Shown here piece by piece: positions 61,151 to 64,000 of a stretch of 64,000 bases of DNA. The notes below the pieces were generated by a model. It had not been told where the DNA came from and made no database searches. It worked only from the letters and a program-made list of their open reading frames with translations. This DNA comes from Pedobacter ginsenosidimutans (GTDB lineage: Bacteria; Bacteroidota; Bacteroidia; Sphingobacteriales; Sphingobacteriaceae): NCBI RefSeq assembly GCF_001442625.1, contig NZ_LMZQ01000001.1:434001-498000 (forward strand), in the 5' to 3' direction. Within the stretch, counting starts at the first letter, position 1. Each line of letters opens with the position of its first letter. Made by a program: the position numbers and the translations under genes.

Positions 61151-62311
61151 ATGTTAGTTACCAGAAATCTCGCCGCACAATTAATAAGTCGCTTAAAAAA
61201 ATCGCCAGCAATTGCGATCCTTGGTCCAAGGCAAGTCGGAAAAACAACTTTGGCAAAAAGTTTAAGTAACGACTATATCTATATGGACATGGAAAACCCA
61301 AGGGATATTGCAAAGTTACACGATGCCTATACTTTTTTAGAAGGTCTGCAAGATCATACTGTAATTATTGATGAGGTTCAACTATTGCCTACTTTGTTTT
61401 CTTTATTACGCCCTTTAATTGATGCGAAAAGAACACCTGCTAGATTTATTTTACTTGGATCAGGATCTCCCGAACTGGTTAAGGGTGTTTCTGAAACATT
61501 AGCCGGAAGGATTTCGTATAATGAGTTATGCCCCATCGGATTAACTGAATTGCCAGATGAATTAAGTTTCGAACAGCATTGGTTTCGGGGAGGGTTTCCT
61601 GAATCACTACTATCGGAAAATGATTTTCAGAGCAAAGAATGGATTAACGATTTTATTGTGAGTTATGTGGAAAGAGATTTGGCAAAGATGTTTAATGTAG
61701 ATTTAGCACCAACACTGCTTAGAAACTTCTGGAGCATGCTTGCCCATTTAAACGGAAACTTATTTAATGGCGAATCGTTTGCGAGATCGTTAGGGGTTAG
61801 CGCACCAACCGTTAATAGGTATTTAGATTTTTTAGAAGGTGGCTTCTTGATCAGACGTTTGCAGCCATGGTTTGTAAATGCCAAAAAGCGTTTGGTTAAA
61901 TCACCAAAAACATATATCAGAGATACAGGGATTCTTCATAGGCTATTAAATATTCCCAGCTATAGTGATTTATTTGGCCATCCGGGAATAGGTGCTTCCT
62001 GGGAAGGCTACGTAGTTGAACAGATTTATCAAATAAAAGAAAAACAAACAGATCTTTTTTTTTATCGGACTCAAAGAGGAGCAGAATGCGACTTAGTTCT
62101 TGTACAGGGAATTACACCACTCGCTTGTATCGAAATTAAATTGTCAAATGCGCCAACAGTATCTCAAGGCTTTATAAACTGTACCAAAGACCTTGAACCA
62201 AAGTACAAATATATCATCACTCCAAAAAGTGAAACTTATGTGACATCAAATGATGTAACAGTAGTCAACTTAAAAAATTTCCTAATGAATATTTTACCTC
62301 AAATTCAATAA
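61151..62311 (+). CDS. AAA family ATPase with C-terminal DUF4143 domain
   Basis: A 386-residue protein with the N-terminal P-loop IAILGPRQVGKTTLAKSLS, Walker B-like TVIIDEVQLLP, and the sensor-like FILLGSGSPELVKG. The C-terminal half is the DUF4143 region (SYVERDLAKMF, then LGVSAPTVNRYLDFLEGGFL, then FFYRTQRGAECDLVLVQG). The last part resembles a nuclease-like fold with E...CD-V...EIK residues (REAECDLV / CIEIKLS), but activity is not known. These proteins are widespread, often in mobile or defence-like settings. Here it stands alone between uvrB and an M1 peptidase, behind a strong palindrome. Start at ATG 61151. Confidence 0.88.
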   Translation: MLVTRNLAAQLISRLKKSPAIAILGPRQVGKTTLAKSLSNDYIYMDMENPRDIAKLHDAYTFLEGLQDHTVIIDEVQLLPTLFSLLRPLIDAKRTPARFILLGSGSPELVKGVSETLAGRISYNELCPIGLTELPDELSFEQHWFRGGFPESLLSENDFQSKEWINDFIVSYVERDLAKMFNVDLAPTLLRNFWSMLAHLNGNLFNGESFARSLGVSAPTVNRYLDFLEGGFLIRRLQPWFVNAKKRLVKSPKTYIRDTGILHRLLNIPSYSDLFGHPGIGASWEGYVVEQIYQIKEKQTDLFFYRTQRGAECDLVLVQGITPLACIEIKLSNAPTVSQGFINCTKDLEPKYKYIITPKSETYVTSNDVTVVNLKNFLMNILPQIQ

Positions 62312-62340
62312 AAAATCCCCAAAAAATCTCGGGGATTTTT
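62311..62340. terminator. Bidirectional hairpin terminator
   Basis: AAAAATCCCC (62311-62320) pairs with GGGGATTTTT (62331-62340). It has A and T runs on both sides, so it can end both the ATPase gene (plus) and the M1 peptidase gene (minus). Confidence 0.85.
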
Positions 62341-62352
62341 ATTGGGCAACGC

Positions 62353-62398
62353 CATTCCCGCCTAAAGATTTCCCCACTACGTTCGAAATGACAATCGC
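62353..62398. repeat. Intergenic repeat fragment
   Basis: CATTCCCGCCTAAAG and ATTTCCCCACTACGTTCG then AAATGACAATCG. It shares words with the repeats at 34203-34242 and 34460-34479. Confidence 0.5.
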
Positions 62399-62415
62399 CC
62401 AGGATAATAATGGGG

Positions 62416-64000
62416 CTATTTACCCGCTGCCTGCATTGGGTTTTTACCAACCGATTGGCCTCTTACTGCTCCACCAACTTTGGTTTTATATACCTTAAAC
62501 TTACTTTCTTTTGCTTTACCGCCCCAGGTATTATTTGAGGTATCGATATCTGCAGTTTCGCGTAATGGATCAATTAAAATAGAGGCTACTTCTTTATTTT
62601 TAACGTAAAACTTAGCTGTTTTCAATTCATTATGTCTCCAGATCTGCGCTGGAATACGGTCTATTTCTTTTGTTCCGTCTTTATAGGTAAACTCAACAAT
62701 GATAGGCATTACCAAGCCGCCTTTATTGCTAAAGCTCAGTTCGTAAAGGAATTTGTTACCATATTGGTCCTGCTCTGCTGAGGGAACAGCTTCTAGTGTT
62801 GCAGCGGTTTCTGTTTTAGTAGCAACAGTGGTATCAACAGTAACCATTCCCCTATCGTATTTATAGTAAAAATCTTGCGCTGCAGGAGTTTTATCTACGT
62901 AAAAATTAATTTTCTTATCCTCACGGTTTCTGATTTTTGAAATATCTTCAAATGCATTAACGGCAGGTTTATCAATTTTAACCATTTTCGATTTGGCTTC
63001 TGGTAAATCTTTAGGGAAATCGGCTTTCGCAAATTTCACGCTGTCTAAAGATATATCACATGGATCGGTTCCATAAAACCAACCTCTCCAAAACCAATCC
63101 AGATCTTCGCCACTGGCATCTTCCATGGTACGGAAAAGATCAGCTGGTTCAGGATGTTTAAAAGCCCATCTTCTCGAATATTCTTTAAATGCGTAATCGA
63201 AAAGTTCTCTTCCCATGATGGTTTCGCGAAGGATATTTAAACCGGTGGCGGGTTTCGAATACGCATTCGGACCGAAACGGGTAATATTTTCAGAGTTGGT
63301 CATAATTGGCTCCAGCTCATCCTTAGGCAGTTTCATGTAATCAACAATAGTATATGCCGGTCCTTTTTTACTTGGAAATTTGTTGTCCCAAAGCTCTTCG
63401 GTTAAATACTCAACAAAAGAATTTAGTCCTTCATCCATCCAGGTCCATTGACGTTCATCACTATTTACAATCATCGGGAAGAAGTTATGCCCAACCTCGT
63501 GAATAATTACACCTAACATCCCATTTTTAGTGCTTTCGCTGTATGTTCCGTCAGTATCTGTTCGGCCATAGTTAAAACAGATCATTGGGTATTCCATTCC
63601 ATTTGCAGCTTCGATACTTTGTGCAACAGGGTAAGGATATGGGATGGTGAAATCTGAATAGGTTTTAATGGTATGTGCCACCGCACGGGTAGAAAATTTG
63701 CTGTACAGGTTGTATGCTTCTTTTCCATAAAAACTCATACACATTACGGTATTGTTATTGGCCTGAATTTTTTGAGGCATGGCATCCCAGATAAACTTAC
63801 GGGAAGAGGTCCAGGCAAAATCGCGGACATTATTCGCATTAAAAACCCATGTTTTTTTAGCTGTCGATTTTTTGGTTTCTGCCAGTTTAGCTTCAGCCAA
63901 AGTTTGGATTTCTACGGGTGCTGCAGCAGTTTTAGCAGCATTATACCTACTTAACTGTGTTGGATTTAAAACAGCGCTATAATTGATACACTCTCCTGTT
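62416..64000 (-). CDS. M1 family metallopeptidase, N-terminus outside the window
   Basis: The frame is open to base 64000, so the 5' part is missing; about 527 residues are visible. The zinc site HEVGHNFF, then Glu 18 residues later in WTWMDEGLNSF, is the M1 (aminopeptidase) HExxH-(18)-E signature. The usual GAMEN motif is replaced by NGMEYPMICFNYG, as in several Bacteroidota M1-like enzymes. A C-terminal beta-rich part (about the last 160 residues) ends in a basic tail. It is likely periplasmic or exported, but the signal peptide is not visible. The gene ends at a shared terminator with the ATPase gene. Confidence 0.93.
   Translation of the reverse strand, partial: TGECINYSAVLNPTQLSRYNAAKTAAAPVEIQTLAEAKLAETKKSTAKKTWVFNANNVRDFAWTSSRKFIWDAMPQKIQANNNTVMCMSFYGKEAYNLYSKFSTRAVAHTIKTYSDFTIPYPYPVAQSIEAANGMEYPMICFNYGRTDTDGTYSESTKNGMLGVIIHEVGHNFFPMIVNSDERQWTWMDEGLNSFVEYLTEELWDNKFPSKKGPAYTIVDYMKLPKDELEPIMTNSENITRFGPNAYSKPATGLNILRETIMGRELFDYAFKEYSRRWAFKHPEPADLFRTMEDASGEDLDWFWRGWFYGTDPCDISLDSVKFAKADFPKDLPEAKSKMVKIDKPAVNAFEDISKIRNREDKKINFYVDKTPAAQDFYYKYDRGMVTVDTTVATKTETAATLEAVPSAEQDQYGNKFLYELSFSNKGGLVMPIIVEFTYKDGTKEIDRIPAQIWRHNELKTAKFYVKNKEVASILIDPLRETADIDTSNNTWGGKAKESKFKVYKTKVGGAVRGQSVGKNPMQAAGK

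Noticed and set aside
1..64000. CRISPR array, tRNA, rRNA, prophage or intact insertion sequence
   Set aside because: No regular repeat-spacer pattern, cloverleaf-like sequence, rRNA motif, transposase or phage structural gene was recognised on reading the window.

Overview
The window looks like chromosome from a Bacteroidota bacterium of the Sphingobacteriaceae, most like Pedobacter. The basis is AT-rich DNA with few Shine-Dalgarno sites, promoters of the TTTG / TAnnTTTG type, and families common in that group: DUF3108, DUF3109, DUF2480, DUF4834, DUF6427, a Wzi-like barrel, and LptC next to an outer-membrane barrel. Many intergenic repeats fit too. I saw no rRNA, tRNA, CRISPR array, intact transposase or phage module. 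The genus is inference.

Layout. 0-2 kb: the end of a ComF-type phosphoribosyltransferase and a beta-helix lipoprotein. 2-8.5 kb: core metabolism (glmS, glyA, scpA, dxs). 8.9-38 kb: a large surface-polysaccharide locus, nearly all on the minus strand. Read in the direction of transcription it starts with dTDP-L-rhamnose synthesis (rfbB, rfbC, rfbD, rfbA) and a UDP-HexNAc dehydrogenase. Next come a PHP-type tyrosine phosphatase, a Wza-like export lipoprotein and a Wzc-like tyrosine autokinase, then GDP-fucose synthesis (gmd, fcl), a Wzx flippase, two hexapeptide acetyltransferases, a nucleotide-sugar epimerase, glycosyltransferases and a Wzy-like polymerase. The locus ends with a SDR, manC, the undecaprenyl-phosphate sugar transferase that starts each repeat unit, and the Wzi-like barrel. 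One membrane acyltransferase lies on the plus strand inside the locus. Together this is a Wzx/Wzy-dependent capsule or exopolysaccharide system with its own precursor supply.

38-52 kb: conserved envelope and housekeeping genes (DUF3109, DUF3108, DUF2480, PpiD-like foldase, lptC, an outer-membrane barrel, coaX, a DUF6427 membrane protein, a MurG-like glycosyltransferase, an LpxH-like phosphatase, a 31-residue membrane peptide candidate, YfhO). 52-56.3 kb: plus-strand genes for an alginate-lyase-like enzyme, a GbsR/MarR regulator and a DCC-like / TIGR01777 / SRPBCC series. 56.3-64 kb: small conserved genes, a DUF3472 protein, uvrB, an AAA/DUF4143 ATPase behind a large palindrome, and most of an M1 metallopeptidase.

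The most unusual signals are regulatory and structural. In several genes the TAnnTTTG -7 box ends 3-8 nt before the start codon, which suggests leaderless mRNAs. In three of them (GbsR gene, uvrB, AAA ATPase) an inverted repeat also covers the -33 box. Other points are an 18-bp palindrome that fills the glmS promoter spacer, an inverted repeat flanking a candidate promoter upstream of the capsule export genes, a scar with a gmd-like remnant at 32 kb, and a tandem duplication of a structured 235-bp element at 46.5-46.96 kb.
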